DNA of 64,000 nucleotides from positions 282,270 to 346,269 of the forward strand of contig NZ_JAHKNI010000011.1 of NCBI RefSeq assembly GCF_018860155.1, in the 5' to 3' direction; not shown here. Source of the stretch: Nocardia albiluteola. GTDB lineage: Bacteria > Actinomycetota > Actinomycetes > Mycobacteriales > Mycobacteriaceae. Below are more notes on the stretch, generated by a model. The model had not been told where the DNA came from, ran no database searches, and saw nothing but the letters and a program-made list of their open reading frames with translations. Within the stretch, counting starts at the first letter, position 1.

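Overview
The window is GC-rich with dense coding, small intergenic gaps and frequent ATGA stop/start overlaps. It carries mycolata-type families: a TIGR00027-type methyltransferase, an ECF41-type sigma factor, a soluble SthA-type transhydrogenase, HbpS/GlcG, and a type VII secretion (WXG100/YbaB) effector locus. This suggests a mycolic-acid actinomycete, most likely Nocardia or a close relative. I saw no tRNA, rRNA, transposase or CRISPR array.

1-11 kb is accessory DNA. It starts inside a kinase-ATPase regulator that is cut by the window edge. It then holds a broken conservon-type P450, two methyltransferases, a tiny secreted peptide, a DUF6875-like gene coupled to a degraded NRPS condensation remnant, a diverged tandem duplication of that remnant's 5' end, a P450 C-terminal stub, an intact adenylate-forming ligase, a carrier protein on the opposite strand and a condensation-fold acyltransferase. 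It reads as a decaying natural-product cluster with a surviving ligase/carrier/acyltransferase core.

11-30 kb is ordinary metabolism and regulation: an ABM-like protein; a LUD / molybdopterin oxidoreductase / HxlR operon facing an ECF41 sigma factor; HbpS/GlcG; sthA; a GNAT; a LigB-like dioxygenase; a GH51 arabinofuranosidase; a frameshifted small gene; and an Entner-Doudoroff block (edd-glk-eda) divergent from a ROK regulator.

30.3-64 kb is the exciting part: a translationally coupled cassette of a YbaB/EbfC-like protein, a WXG100 protein with a zincin-like domain whose HExxH reads RExxR, and one uninterrupted reading frame from 32328 to the window end (over 10,550 residues, stop not reached). 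That frame starts with a CpnT-like T7SS N-terminal domain. It then strings together, through Pro/Ser/Thr linkers carrying a recurrent Pro-Trp motif, a SecA-like ATPase motor, four related papain-like Cys-His modules, a Nudix-like domain, YPAGTR-type repeats, a HopA1-like domain, a PP2C phosphatase, a duplicated ~680-residue module, two more Cys/His modules of a second type, an MFS-type membrane domain, and an unclassified domain present as two apparently identical copies 7,116 bp apart. I read the frame codon by codon and found no stop. The domain names come from motif recognition only.
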